A DNA stretch of 64,000 nucleotides from Sinorhizobium numidicum (GTDB taxonomy: Bacteria > Pseudomonadota > Alphaproteobacteria > Rhizobiales > Rhizobiaceae): contig NZ_CP120368.1 of assembly GCF_029892045.1 (NCBI RefSeq), positions 2,540,001 to 2,604,000 on the forward strand, read 5' to 3'. Below, in pieces: positions 51,908-60,851 of the stretch (positions within the stretch are counted from its first letter, which is position 1; the number at the start of each line of letters is the position of its first letter). Made by a program: the position numbers and the translations under genes. The notes beneath the pieces were generated by a model. The model was not told the DNA's origin. It ran no database searches and saw only the letters and a program-made list of their open reading frames with translations.

Positions 51908-52695
51908 CGCCTATGACCGGACCGATCCTCACCCGTCGCGAAGGCGGTATTCTCGAAGTCACGATCGACCGGCCGAAGGCCAACGCCATCGACCTGAAGA
52001 CCAGCAGGATCATGGGCGAAATCTTCCGCGACTTCCGTGACGATCCTGCCCTCCGCGTCGCGATCCTCACCGGCGCCGGCGAAAAATTCTTCTGCCCCGG
52101 CTGGGATCTGAAAGCTGCGGCTGAAGGCGACGCCGTCGACGGCGACTATGGTGTCGGCGGCTTCGGCGGCATTCAGGAACTGCGCGATCTCAACAAGCCC
52201 ATCATCGCGGCCGTCAACGGCATCTGCTGCGGCGGCGGGCTGGAAATCGCGCTTTCGACCGACCTTATCCTCGCGGCTGAACACGCGACCTTCGCCCTTC
52301 CGGAAATCCGCTCGGGCACCCTTGCCGATGCCGCTTCGATCAAGCTGCCGAAGCGCATTCCCTACCACATCGCCATGGATATGCTGCTGACCGGGCGTTG
52401 GCTCGACGCTGCCGAGGCGAACCGCTGGGGCTTCGTCAACGAGATCCTGCCGGCAAGCCGATTGATGGACCGCGCCTGGGAACTTGCCCGCCTGCTCGAA
52501 AGCGGGCCGCCGCTGGTCTATGCGGCGATCAAGGACGTGGTGCGCGAAGCCGAAGGCCGCGATTTCCAGACCACGATGAACAAGATCACCCGTCGGCAGT
52601 TCAAGACGGTCGACATCCTCTATTCGAGCGAAGACCAACTGGAGGGCGCGCGTGCCTTTGCCGAAAAGCGCGATCCAGTTTGGAAGGGACGTTGA
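51904..52695 (+). CDS. Enoyl-CoA hydratase, CaiD-like (crotonobetainyl-CoA hydratase)
   Basis: A 263-residue crotonase-family enzyme. The oxyanion-hole segments are KFFCPGWDLKAAAEGD and NGICCGGGLEIALSTD, and ALPEIRSGTLADAASIKLPKR resembles the CaiD group. CaiD adds water to crotonobetainyl-CoA to yield L-carnitinyl-CoA, the substrate for a route into carnitine dehydrogenase. An ATG at 51913 is a second possible start. It is the last gene of the carnitine set. Confidence 0.84.
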   Translation: MTPMTGPILTRREGGILEVTIDRPKANAIDLKTSRIMGEIFRDFRDDPALRVAILTGAGEKFFCPGWDLKAAAEGDAVDGDYGVGGFGGIQELRDLNKPIIAAVNGICCGGGLEIALSTDLILAAEHATFALPEIRSGTLADAASIKLPKRIPYHIAMDMLLTGRWLDAAEANRWGFVNEILPASRLMDRAWELARLLESGPPLVYAAIKDVVREAEGRDFQTTMNKITRRQFKTVDILYSSEDQLEGARAFAEKRDPVWKGR

Positions 52696-52969
52696 GATAA
52701 GCCGCCGCGAGGCCGCAGAGTGGCTCTTGCAGCCGGGGATAACACCGGCATTTCAGCGTGGCGCGCCGCGAACAGCGGTGCGCGCGAAGGGTTCGTCTTT
52801 CCATAAAGGCATCTTATGGAAAAGATTTATTATTTAGGACGTTACAAGCCTCATCCAAGCGGTTAGCCTTATGGATGAGACGGCTGTACCGCCCGTAAGC
52901 ACCAAGAAAACGGAGGGACAAGCAGGCAAGATCACCGGTAGGCCCACGGGCCGACCTGCTGCATGCTTC
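52696..52969. other. Non-coding part of the 448-base gap after the carnitine set
   Basis: The gap 52696-53143 has no gene. It contains the hairpin repeat copy C at 52970-53062, and an AT-rich stretch at 52810-52850 that could hold a promoter. Reading frames here encode only translated repeat. I see no clear terminator for the CaiD-like gene. Confidence 0.6.
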
Positions 52970-53062
52970 CTTAGATCGGAGCCGATTTAAGGATAAAAAC
53001 ATGCAGCAACTCAAAGTATTACAGCGACCTTTGTGCATCTGAAAAGACGCACGGCGCTGTAG
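52970..53062 (-). repeat. Hairpin intergenic repeat, copy C
   Basis: A full copy in reverse orientation relative to copy A: CTTAGATCGGAGCCGATTTA, GGATAAAAACATGCAGC, then ACAGCGACC, and a stem (one mismatch: GTGCATCT) around GAAA, ending CGCTGTAG at 53062. It lies upstream of the peptide-type binding protein gene. Confidence 0.85.
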
Positions 53063-53143
53063 AGCCATCCAAACGATGGCAGCACGCGAACACTCTACCA
53101 ATCACAATGAACGGCGAATGCCGACAACGAAGGGAACAGGGGA

Positions 53144-54733
53144 ATGAGCGATTACAAAGACTATCTCACACGACAGGTCATGCTGGGCAAAATGAACCGG
53201 CGCGAGTTTCTCGGACGCGCGGCGGCTTTCGGCATTGCCGCATCGATGGCAAACACACTCTTTGCGACCAGCGCTGCTGCGCAGGAGCCGAAGCGCGGCG
53301 GCCATCTGAAGCTCGGTCTCGAGGGTGCCGCAGCGACGGACTCGAAGGACCCGGCAAAGGCCCTCTCGCAGTTCATGTTCGTTGTCGGCCGCAACTGGGG
53401 CGACATGCTCGTCGAAAGCCATCCGACCACCGGCGCGCCGGTGCCGGCGCTTGCCGAATCCTGGGAACCTTCCGCGGACGCAGCGACCTGGACCTTTACG
53501 ATCCGCAAAGGGGTCAAGTTCCATGACGGCAAGGAACTGACAGTCGACGACGTCATCAAGACCCTGCAGCGCCACACCGATGATAAGTCGGAATCGGGCG
53601 CGCTCGGCGTGATGAAGTCGATCAAGGAAATCAAGGCGGACGGCGACAAGCTCGTGCTGACGCTGACGGAAGGCAATGCCGACCTGCCGCTGCTCTTGAC
53701 CGACTACCACCTCATCATCCAGCCGAACGGCGGCATCGACAATCCCGATGCGATGATCGGCACCGGCCCTTACAAGGTTGCGAGCTTCGAGCCGGGCGTA
53801 CGCGCGACCTTCGAGAAGAATCCGGACGATTGGCGGACGGACCGGGGTTACGTGGATTCGATCGAACTGATCGCCATGAACGACGCGACGGCGCGTATCG
53901 CGGCGCTGTCGTCCGGTCAGGTGCATTATATCAACCGCGTCGATCCGAAGACCGTCAGCCTCCTGAAGCGGGCGCCGACGGTGGAAATCCTCAATACGCC
54001 CGGGCGTGGCCACTACGTCTTCATCATGCATTGCAACACGGCGCCCTTCGACAACAACGACCTGCGGATGGCGCTGAAACTGGCGATGGATCGCGAGACC
54101 ATGGTCCAGCGCATCCTCGGTGGCTACGGCAAGGTCGGCAATGATTTTCCGATCAACGACACCTATGCCCTCTTCCCGGAAGGGATCGAGCAACGCGTCT
54201 ATGATCCCGACAAGGCCGCTTTCCACTATAAGAAGTCCGGCCATAGCGGTTCGGTGCTGCTGCGCACCTCCGACGTCGCCTTCCCGGGTGCGGTAGATGC
54301 GGCGGTTCTCTATCAGGAGAGCGCCAGGAAGGCCGGCATCGAGATCGAGGTCAAGCGCGAGCCAGGCGACGGCTACTGGACCAACGTCTGGAACGTCCAG
54401 CCCTTCTCGACCTCCTATTGGGGCGGGCGGCCGACGCAGGACCAGATGTATTCGACCGCCTACCTGTCGAACGCCGACTGGAACGACACCCGCTTCCACC
54501 GCGCCGACTTTGACAAGATCCTGCTCGAGGCCCGCTCCGAACTGGACGAGACCAAGCGCAAGGAGATGTACCGCACCATGGCGATGATGGTGCGCGATGA
54601 AGGCGGCCTGATCCTGCCGATGTTCAACGACTTCGTGAACGCCGCCGGCAAGCAGGTGAAGGGCTACGTCCACGACATCGGCAACGACATGTCGAACGGC
54701 TATGTCGCGACCCGGGTGTGGCTGGACGCCTGA
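53144..54733 (+). CDS. ABC transporter substrate-binding protein (family 5, peptide type) 1
   Basis: A 529-residue periplasmic binding protein of the dipeptide/oligopeptide group. The leader carries a twin-arginine motif (NRREFLGRAAAFG) and ends ATSAAAQ near residue 46, so Tat export is likely. LAESWEPSADAATWTFTIRKG and FHDGKELTADDV-like segments are typical of family 5. It heads the operon binding protein - permease - permease - double ATPase. A close paralogue of identical length is at 59239. The cargo is unknown; peptides or other amide compounds are common for the family. Confidence 0.88.
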   Translation: MSDYKDYLTRQVMLGKMNRREFLGRAAAFGIAASMANTLFATSAAAQEPKRGGHLKLGLEGAAATDSKDPAKALSQFMFVVGRNWGDMLVESHPTTGAPVPALAESWEPSADAATWTFTIRKGVKFHDGKELTVDDVIKTLQRHTDDKSESGALGVMKSIKEIKADGDKLVLTLTEGNADLPLLLTDYHLIIQPNGGIDNPDAMIGTGPYKVASFEPGVRATFEKNPDDWRTDRGYVDSIELIAMNDATARIAALSSGQVHYINRVDPKTVSLLKRAPTVEILNTPGRGHYVFIMHCNTAPFDNNDLRMALKLAMDRETMVQRILGGYGKVGNDFPINDTYALFPEGIEQRVYDPDKAAFHYKKSGHSGSVLLRTSDVAFPGAVDAAVLYQESARKAGIEIEVKREPGDGYWTNVWNVQPFSTSYWGGRPTQDQMYSTAYLSNADWNDTRFHRADFDKILLEARSELDETKRKEMYRTMAMMVRDEGGLILPMFNDFVNAAGKQVKGYVHDIGNDMSNGYVATRVWLDA

Positions 54734-55848
54734 TGATGGAAAGCGGACCGATCACTGGTCCGGTGGTGACGGACGGGATCGCAGGGGAGGCAAACCTGCG
54801 GTCCGCCGACCTTTCCGGAGTACCAGCAAAACCCAGCCCCACCGCCGCCAGCGGCGGGATCGGTGGCACTTTCTGGCGGCGGTTCGCCTTTCGCCGTCCC
54901 CTCGCGGCGCTGATCCTTCAGCGCCTCGGTCTCAGCGTCGGGCTTCTCTTCGCGGTATCGCTGATGATTTTCGGCGGCATCGAAGCACTGCCCGGAGATT
55001 TCGCGACCACCTATCTCGGCCAGTCGGCGACGCCGCAGGCGGTCGAGAACATCCGCAAGGACCTCGGCCTTGACCGGCCGTGGAGCGAGCGCTATCTCAC
55101 GTGGCTCGGCGGGGCCGTCCAGGGTGACTTCGGCACCTCCTGGGCGAGCAAGAACTCCGTCAGCGAGCAGATCGGCAATCGCCTCGGCAATTCGCTGTTC
55201 CTCGCCTTCTTCGCGGCGCTCATCTCCGTACCGCTCGCCGTCGGGCTCGGCATGCTCGCGGTGCAATTCCGCAACCGAATGCCCGACAAGATCATCAACG
55301 TGATATCGCTTGCGGCGATCTCGCTGCCTGAATTCTTCATTGGCTACCTGCTGATCATGTTCTTCGCCGTCCAATGGGGAGTGGCGACGTTCCCGGCGAC
55401 CGTCTACGACAGCATGTCCTTGGGCGAGCGGCTGTCTGCGATCGCCCTTCCGGTCGCAACCCTCGTGCTTGTCGTCCTCGCGCACATGATGCGCATGACG
55501 CGGGCGGCGATCCTCAACGTCATGTCGTCGGCCTATGTCGAGACCGCCGAGCTCAAGGGCCTCGGCACCTTCCGCATTATCGCTCGCCACGCTGCTCCCA
55601 ATGCCGTGGCGCCGGTCATCAACGTCATCGCGCTGAACCTCGCCTATCTGGTCGTCGGCGTCGTCGTCGTCGAAGTCGTCTTCGTCTATCCCGGCATGGG
55701 GCAATACATGGTGGACGCCGTGACGGTGCGCGACATGCCCGTCGTTCAGGCCTGCGGACTGATCTTTGCAGCCTTCTACATCTTCCTCAACATGGCGGCC
55801 GATATTCTCGCCATTCTCGCCAACCCGAGACTGAGGCACCCGCGATGA
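54733..55848 (+). CDS. ABC transporter permease (DppB type)
   Basis: A 371-residue permease with six spans and an N-terminal hydrophilic extension of about 60 residues. ATG at 54733 overlaps the preceding stop codon; ATG at 54736 is an equal choice. The EAA-type loop is YVETAELKGLGTFRIIARHAAP near residue 275, and EVVFVYPGMGQ is typical of DppB proteins. It overlaps the next permease by four bases. Confidence 0.87.
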   Translation: MMESGPITGPVVTDGIAGEANLRSADLSGVPAKPSPTAASGGIGGTFWRRFAFRRPLAALILQRLGLSVGLLFAVSLMIFGGIEALPGDFATTYLGQSATPQAVENIRKDLGLDRPWSERYLTWLGGAVQGDFGTSWASKNSVSEQIGNRLGNSLFLAFFAALISVPLAVGLGMLAVQFRNRMPDKIINVISLAAISLPEFFIGYLLIMFFAVQWGVATFPATVYDSMSLGERLSAIALPVATLVLVVLAHMMRMTRAAILNVMSSAYVETAELKGLGTFRIIARHAAPNAVAPVINVIALNLAYLVVGVVVVEVVFVYPGMGQYMVDAVTVRDMPVVQACGLIFAAFYIFLNMAADILAILANPRLRHPR

Positions 55849-56672
55849 ATCTGAGATCCATCCCCATAAGCGCCTGGGTCGGCATCGTCGGCATCGCCAT
55901 CGCCATTCTCTGCGCGATCTTCGCCCCCTTGATCGCCCCCTATGGCGAAAGGGACGTTGTCGGCGAGATCTGGCTGCCGGCGGGCGGCGATTTCCTGCTC
56001 GGCACCGACAATCTCGGGCGCGACCTGCTCTCGCGCCTGATCTATGGCGCGCGCACCACCATCCTCGTGGCGCTGGCGGCAACCGTCCTCTCCTTCTGCC
56101 TCGGCATGATCTTGAGCTTCGCAGCCGCGGTGATGGGCGGCTTCGTCGACCAGCTCTTTTCGCGTTTCAACGACCTGATGATGGCGATCCCGACGCTGAT
56201 CTTCGCCCTGGTCGTCCTCGCCGTGCTGCCGCAGCATCTGTGGATCCTGATCCTCGTCATGGCCGTGCTCGACTCCACCCGTGTCTTTCGCATCGGCCGC
56301 GCCGTCGCGCTCGATGTGGCGGTGATGGAATTCGTCGAGGCGGCGCGGCTGCGCGGCGAAGGCAGCCTCTGGATCATCTTCCGTGAAATCCTGCCGAACA
56401 CGCTGTCGCCGCTGCTCGCCGAATTCGGCCTGCGCTTTGCCTTCTCGATCCTGTTCCTCTCCACCCTCTCCTTCCTCGGCCTTGGTATCCAGCCGCCGGC
56501 CGCCGACTGGGGCGGCATGGTGAAGGACAACAAGGACGGCATCATCTTCGGCATTTCGGCCGCTCTCGTGCCGGGCGCCGCGATCGCGACGCTCGCCATC
56601 TGCGTCAACCTTGTCGTCGACTGGCTGATGAAGCGAACCTCGAGCCTTAAGGGAGGACGCGGCGATGCCTGA
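55845..56672 (+). CDS. ABC transporter permease (DppC type)
   Basis: A 275-residue permease. HLLGTDNLGRDLLSRLIYGAR-like and LSTLSFLGLGIQPPAADWGG segments are typical of DppC. The ATG at 55845 overlaps the DppB-type stop; the frame is open further left only as a shadow. It overlaps the ATPase gene by eight bases. Confidence 0.87.
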   Translation: MNLRSIPISAWVGIVGIAIAILCAIFAPLIAPYGERDVVGEIWLPAGGDFLLGTDNLGRDLLSRLIYGARTTILVALAATVLSFCLGMILSFAAAVMGGFVDQLFSRFNDLMMAIPTLIFALVVLAVLPQHLWILILVMAVLDSTRVFRIGRAVALDVAVMEFVEAARLRGEGSLWIIFREILPNTLSPLLAEFGLRFAFSILFLSTLSFLGLGIQPPAADWGGMVKDNKDGIIFGISAALVPGAAIATLAICVNLVVDWLMKRTSSLKGGRGDA

Positions 56673-58296
56673 GCTGCTTTCCGTCAAGAACCTGAAGATC
56701 GAGGCGACCAGCTATCCGCCGGGCGAACCGCCGAAGGTCGTGACGCTGGTCGAAGGCGTCTCCTTCGACCTGCAGAAGGGCAAGGTGCTGGGCCTCATCG
56801 GTGAATCCGGCGCCGGCAAGTCGACGATCGGCCTCTCTGCGCTCGCCTATGGCCGCGGCGGCGTCCGGATTACCGGCGGCGAGGTGCTGCTCAACGGCAA
56901 GGACACCCTCAAGCTCGACCGCGCCGGCATCAACATGGTTCGCGGCGCTCATGTCTGCTACGTCGCGCAATCCGCCGCGGCCGCCTTCAACCCGGCCCAC
57001 AAGCTCGGCGATCAGGTGATCGAGGCATCGGTGCGGCATGGCCTCATGACCCGGGAGGAGGCAAAGAATCGCGCGCTCTATCTCTTCCGGGTGCTCGGCC
57101 TGCCCAATCCCGAAACTTTCGGCGACCGCTACCCCCATCAGGTTTCCGGCGGTCAGTTGCAGCGCGCGATGACCGCGATGGCACTCTGCCCGAACCCTGA
57201 ATTGATCGTCTTCGACGAGCCGACCACGGCGCTCGATGTGACGACGCAGATCGATGTGCTTGCCGCGATCAAGCATGCGATCGAGGAGACCAACACTGCA
57301 GCCCTCTACATTACCCACGATCTCGCGGTGGTTGCCCAGATCTCCGACGACATCATGGTGCTCCGTCACGGCAAGACCGTCGAATACGGTACGACCAAGC
57401 AGGTGATCGAGGCGCCGCGGGAAGACTACACCCGCGCACTCGTCAGCGTTCGACAGACGAAGCGCGACGAGGCGCCGGACCAATCGGGTGCGCTCCTCCG
57501 GATCGAGCATGTCCATGCAGGCTATGCCAATGGTTTCAAGGTGCTGCACGATGTCTCCATGCACCTGCCGAAGGGTCAGACGCTGGCGATCGTCGGCGAA
57601 TCCGGTTCCGGCAAGTCGACGCTCGCGCGTGTCATCACCGGACTGCTGCCGCCAAGCGAGGGCCGGATCACCTTCGAAGGCAAGGAACTTCCGAGAGCGC
57701 TCAAGGGCCGGACGAACGACGAACTGCGTCGGATCCAGATGATCTATCAGATGGCGGACACGGCGATGAACCCGCGCCAGACCGTGCGCGACATCGTCGG
57801 TCGGCCGCTCTCCTTTTACTTCGGTATGCGAGGCGCGAAGAAGACGGAGCGGGTCAGGGAATTGCTCGACCAGATCGAGATGGGGCCACGCTTCCTCGAT
57901 CGCTATCCGGCCGAGCTTTCCGGCGGCCAGAAGCAGCGCGTTGCCATCGCCCGGGCACTTGCGGCGGAGCCCGAACTTATCCTCTGTGACGAGCCGACCT
58001 CGGCGCTCGATCCGCTGGTGGCGGAAGGCATCCTGAATCTGCTTATGAAGCTTCAGGAGGAAACCGCTGTTTCCTATGTCTTCATCACTCATGACATCGC
58101 CATCGTCCGCGCCATCGCCGACAGCGTCGCCGTCATGCATCGCGGCCGCCTGGTGCGGTTCGGACCGAAGTCGAAGGTGCTCTCGCCGCCCTTCGACGAC
58201 TATACCGACCTGCTGCTTAAATCGGTGCCGGAGATGGAAATCGGTTGGCTTGAAAAGGTGCTCAAGACACGGCGCATGGCGAGTGCGGGGAACTGA
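56665..58296 (+). CDS. ABC transporter double ATP-binding protein (DppD-DppF fusion)
   Basis: A 543-residue protein with two complete ATPase domains, residues about 1-265 and 275-543. First domain: [36 protein letters not shown]. Second: [42 protein letters not shown]. All catalytic residues are canonical in both. It powers import through the two permeases and ends the operon, 20 bases from the convergent regulator gene. Confidence 0.9.
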   Translation: MPELLSVKNLKIEATSYPPGEPPKVVTLVEGVSFDLQKGKVLGLIGESGAGKSTIGLSALAYGRGGVRITGGEVLLNGKDTLKLDRAGINMVRGAHVCYVAQSAAAAFNPAHKLGDQVIEASVRHGLMTREEAKNRALYLFRVLGLPNPETFGDRYPHQVSGGQLQRAMTAMALCPNPELIVFDEPTTALDVTTQIDVLAAIKHAIEETNTAALYITHDLAVVAQISDDIMVLRHGKTVEYGTTKQVIEAPREDYTRALVSVRQTKRDEAPDQSGALLRIEHVHAGYANGFKVLHDVSMHLPKGQTLAIVGESGSGKSTLARVITGLLPPSEGRITFEGKELPRALKGRTNDELRRIQMIYQMADTAMNPRQTVRDIVGRPLSFYFGMRGAKKTERVRELLDQIEMGPRFLDRYPAELSGGQKQRVAIARALAAEPELILCDEPTSALDPLVAEGILNLLMKLQEETAVSYVFITHDIAIVRAIADSVAVMHRGRLVRFGPKSKVLSPPFDDYTDLLLKSVPEMEIGWLEKVLKTRRMASAGN

Positions 58297-58316
58297 CACC
58301 GAAATTCCGTCGGTGC

Positions 58317-59129
58317 TCAGAATTCCGCCGTTACGGTCAGTACGTCCGCCGACGGCCTCTGGAGAAAGTCGCGCACGGTCGCAGGCAACTGCCGCGAACT
58401 GAAGGAGAGCACGCCGCAACGCGATAGCATCTGGCGCTTTTCCGGATTCTGTCCGATATGGCGCCAGATCATGCGCGACGCGTAGGGCAGGTTCTCCTTT
58501 CGCCAGGAAACCCCCATGGTCGTCCCGCGCAAATAAACGCGCTGATGCACCTCGAATGGCATCAGGATTGTTTGCGACATCATCGGTTCGCGGCCGACAC
58601 TGCGCTCGGTGATGAAGATCCGGTTTCGCCAGAAGGCCGCCAGCCCCACGTATTTGGAGAATTGACGGATTTCGTTCGTCGCATCGTCGATGCGCTCGAT
58701 CGATTTGACGTGGACGGAGCCGTTTTCTTCGGAGAGCCTGGCGCAGGAGCAGACGACAAGTCCCCGCCAGGACGGCGAAATATGATAGGTCTGGTAAAAA
58801 CCGAGGTGCCGGCGAAGCGCCGCCAGATCACCCGGCAATCCGTCCAGCAAAAGCCCTCCATTTGAAGACCGCCGGTTAGGTCGCTTCATCCGCGCCTGAA
58901 ACGCATGTGGCGCCAGCACGAAATCCTCGGCATCAAGTCCGAAGAAGGCGGCGATCCGGGCGACATTGTGCGCCGACGGCCGCGCCTCGCCGTTTATATA
59001 GCGGTTGAACTGCTGCCGATTGATGCCGATCTCGCGACAGATCTGCGAGATCGAGCGCCGTGTTGCGCAGGCGAAGCGCAGATTGGCGACGAATGTCTGG
59101 TCGTGCTGCACGTCCGGTTCCCGAAACAT
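58317..59129 (-). CDS. XRE-type transcriptional regulator with C-terminal sensing domain
   Basis: A 270-residue protein with a helix-turn-helix at about residues 15-68 (SISQICREIGINRQQFNRYI, then ARIAAFFGLDAEDF) and a C-terminal domain of about 200 residues with no family that I recognise. It is divergent from the second binding protein gene and convergent with the transporter operon. Four 10-bp direct repeats begin ten bases upstream of its start and are its likely binding site. Confidence 0.8.
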   Translation of the reverse strand: MFREPDVQHDQTFVANLRFACATRRSISQICREIGINRQQFNRYINGEARPSAHNVARIAAFFGLDAEDFVLAPHAFQARMKRPNRRSSNGGLLLDGLPGDLAALRRHLGFYQTYHISPSWRGLVVCSCARLSEENGSVHVKSIERIDDATNEIRQFSKYVGLAAFWRNRIFITERSVGREPMMSQTILMPFEVHQRVYLRGTTMGVSWRKENLPYASRMIWRHIGQNPEKRQMLSRCGVLSFSSRQLPATVRDFLQRPSADVLTVTAEF

Positions 59130-59138
59130 GAATTCGGG

Positions 59139-59178
59139 TAGCGTAAACTAGCGAAAGATAGCGTCAAGTCGCGAAATT
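59139..59178. promoter_or_regulatory. Four phased 10-bp direct repeats, candidate operator
   Basis: TAGCGTAAAC, TAGCGAAAGA, TAGCGTCAAG and TCGCGAAATT follow one another without gaps. The core T(A/C)GCG recurs exactly every ten bases, that is on the same face of the helix. The block sits in the 109-base divergent gap between the XRE-type regulator and the second binding protein, next to the regulator start. Confidence 0.6.
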
Positions 59179-59238
59179 GCGTCGTGCCGGGCAAGCTCTA
59201 GGTTTTCACTCGAAACAACACACAAAGGGAACCTTGAA

Positions 59239-60828
59239 ATGACCGAATTCACGAAGCGTCCCGACGGCCTGATCGTTCCAGCCGGCATCAACCGCCGCGG
59301 CTTCCTGGCGGGCACGGCAGCACTCGGCCTCACCGCCGGTTTCGGCGGAACGATGGCGGCAGGCGAAGCACGGGCGCAGGCGCCAAAGCGCGGCGGCCAT
59401 CTGAAGCTCGGCCTCAAGGGTGGCGCGACGACCGATTCCCTCGATCCCGCCGCTTACAGTGGCTCGGTCTCCTTCGTGATCGGCCACCTCTGGGGCGACA
59501 AGCTCGTCGAATCCGATCCGGTGACCGGAGCGCCCCTGCCCTCGATCGCCTCCTCCTGGGAACCGTCCGCCGACGCTTCCGTGTGGACGCTCAAAATACG
59601 CAACGACATCTCCTTCCATGACGGCAGCAAGCTGACCGCCGCAGACGTAGTCGCAACGCTGAAGCGGCATTCGGACGAGGGTTCCAAGTCAGGCGCCCTC
59701 GGTCTCATGCGCTCGATCAAGGCGATCGAGGAAAAAGCCGGCGATCTGGTGCTGACCTTGACGGAAGGCAATGCGGACCTGCCGCTGCTGCTCACCGATT
59801 ACCACCTGATCATCCAGCCCGGCGGCGGCATCGGCAATCCCGCCTCGCCGATCGGTACCGGTCCATACAAGCTCGCAAGCTACGAGGCCGGCATCCGAGC
59901 GACATTCGAGAAAAACACCGCCGACTGGCGCTCTGACCGCGGCTATGTCGATAGCGTCGAGGTCATCGTCATGAACGATACCACGGCACGCGTGGCAGCG
60001 CTTTCCTCCGGCCAGGTGCATTTCATCAACAACGTCGACCCGAAAACTGTGCCGCTTCTGAAGCGCGCTCCGCGCGTCCAGATACTTCAGACCGCGGGCA
60101 AGGGCTTTTACAGCTTCCTGATGCATTGCGACACGGCCCCCTTCGACAACAACGATCTGAGGCATGCACTGAAATATGCGATCGACCGTGAGACCATTCT
60201 TGACCGGGTACTTGGCGGCTACGGCAAGCTTGGCAACGATTATCCGGTCAACGAAAACTACGCGCTGGCGCCGGAAGGCATCGAGCAACGCGCCTATGAT
60301 CCGGAGAAGGCCGCCTTTCACTACAAGAAGTCCGGCCATGACCGGCCGATCCTGCTGCGCACCTCAGATGCCGCATTCCCGGGTGCGGTCGACGCCGCCG
60401 TCCTCTTTCAGGAAAGTGCCCGCAAGGCCGGCATCGAGCTCGAGATCAGGCGCGAACCCGAGGATGGCTACTGGACCAACGTCTGGAACGTCCAGCCGTT
60501 CTGCGCCTCCTATTGGGGCGGTCGGCCGACGCAGGATTCGCGCTATTCGACCTCCTATCTTTCGAGCGCCGAATGGAACGATACGCGCTTCAAGCGTGAA
60601 GATTTCGACAAACTGCTGCTGAAAGCGCGCTCCGAACTTGACGAGGGGAAGCGTAAGGACCTCTATCATACCATGGCTCTGATGGTGCGCGACGAAGGCG
60701 GCCTTATCCTGCCGGTCTTCAACGACTATGTGAACGCCGCCTCCGCTTCACTGAAGGGCTTCGTGCACGATATCGGCAACGACCTTTCGAACGGTTACGT
60801 GGCAAGCCGCGTCTGGTTCGACAGTTGA
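59239..60828 (+). CDS. ABC transporter substrate-binding protein (family 5, peptide type) 2
   Basis: A 529-residue paralogue of the binding protein at 53144, with the same length and long identical stretches (for example ADLPLLLTDYHLIIQP and GGYWTNVWNVQPF-like segments). The leader has a twin-arginine motif (NRRGFLAGTAALG) ending GEARAQ. It has no permease or ATPase of its own, so it probably uses the upstream transporter with a different or overlapping ligand. The hydrolase gene starts 23 bases after it. Confidence 0.88.
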   Translation: MTEFTKRPDGLIVPAGINRRGFLAGTAALGLTAGFGGTMAAGEARAQAPKRGGHLKLGLKGGATTDSLDPAAYSGSVSFVIGHLWGDKLVESDPVTGAPLPSIASSWEPSADASVWTLKIRNDISFHDGSKLTAADVVATLKRHSDEGSKSGALGLMRSIKAIEEKAGDLVLTLTEGNADLPLLLTDYHLIIQPGGGIGNPASPIGTGPYKLASYEAGIRATFEKNTADWRSDRGYVDSVEVIVMNDTTARVAALSSGQVHFINNVDPKTVPLLKRAPRVQILQTAGKGFYSFLMHCDTAPFDNNDLRHALKYAIDRETILDRVLGGYGKLGNDYPVNENYALAPEGIEQRAYDPEKAAFHYKKSGHDRPILLRTSDAAFPGAVDAAVLFQESARKAGIELEIRREPEDGYWTNVWNVQPFCASYWGGRPTQDSRYSTSYLSSAEWNDTRFKREDFDKLLLKARSELDEGKRKDLYHTMALMVRDEGGLILPVFNDYVNAASASLKGFVHDIGNDLSNGYVASRVWFDS

Positions 60829-60851
60829 GAATGGATGGGGAGGCGGGCAAA

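Noticed and set aside
52814..53101. Small minus-strand gene of 95 codons
   Set aside because: Most of it is translated from hairpin repeat copy C, and the same peptide appears in every other copy of the repeat.
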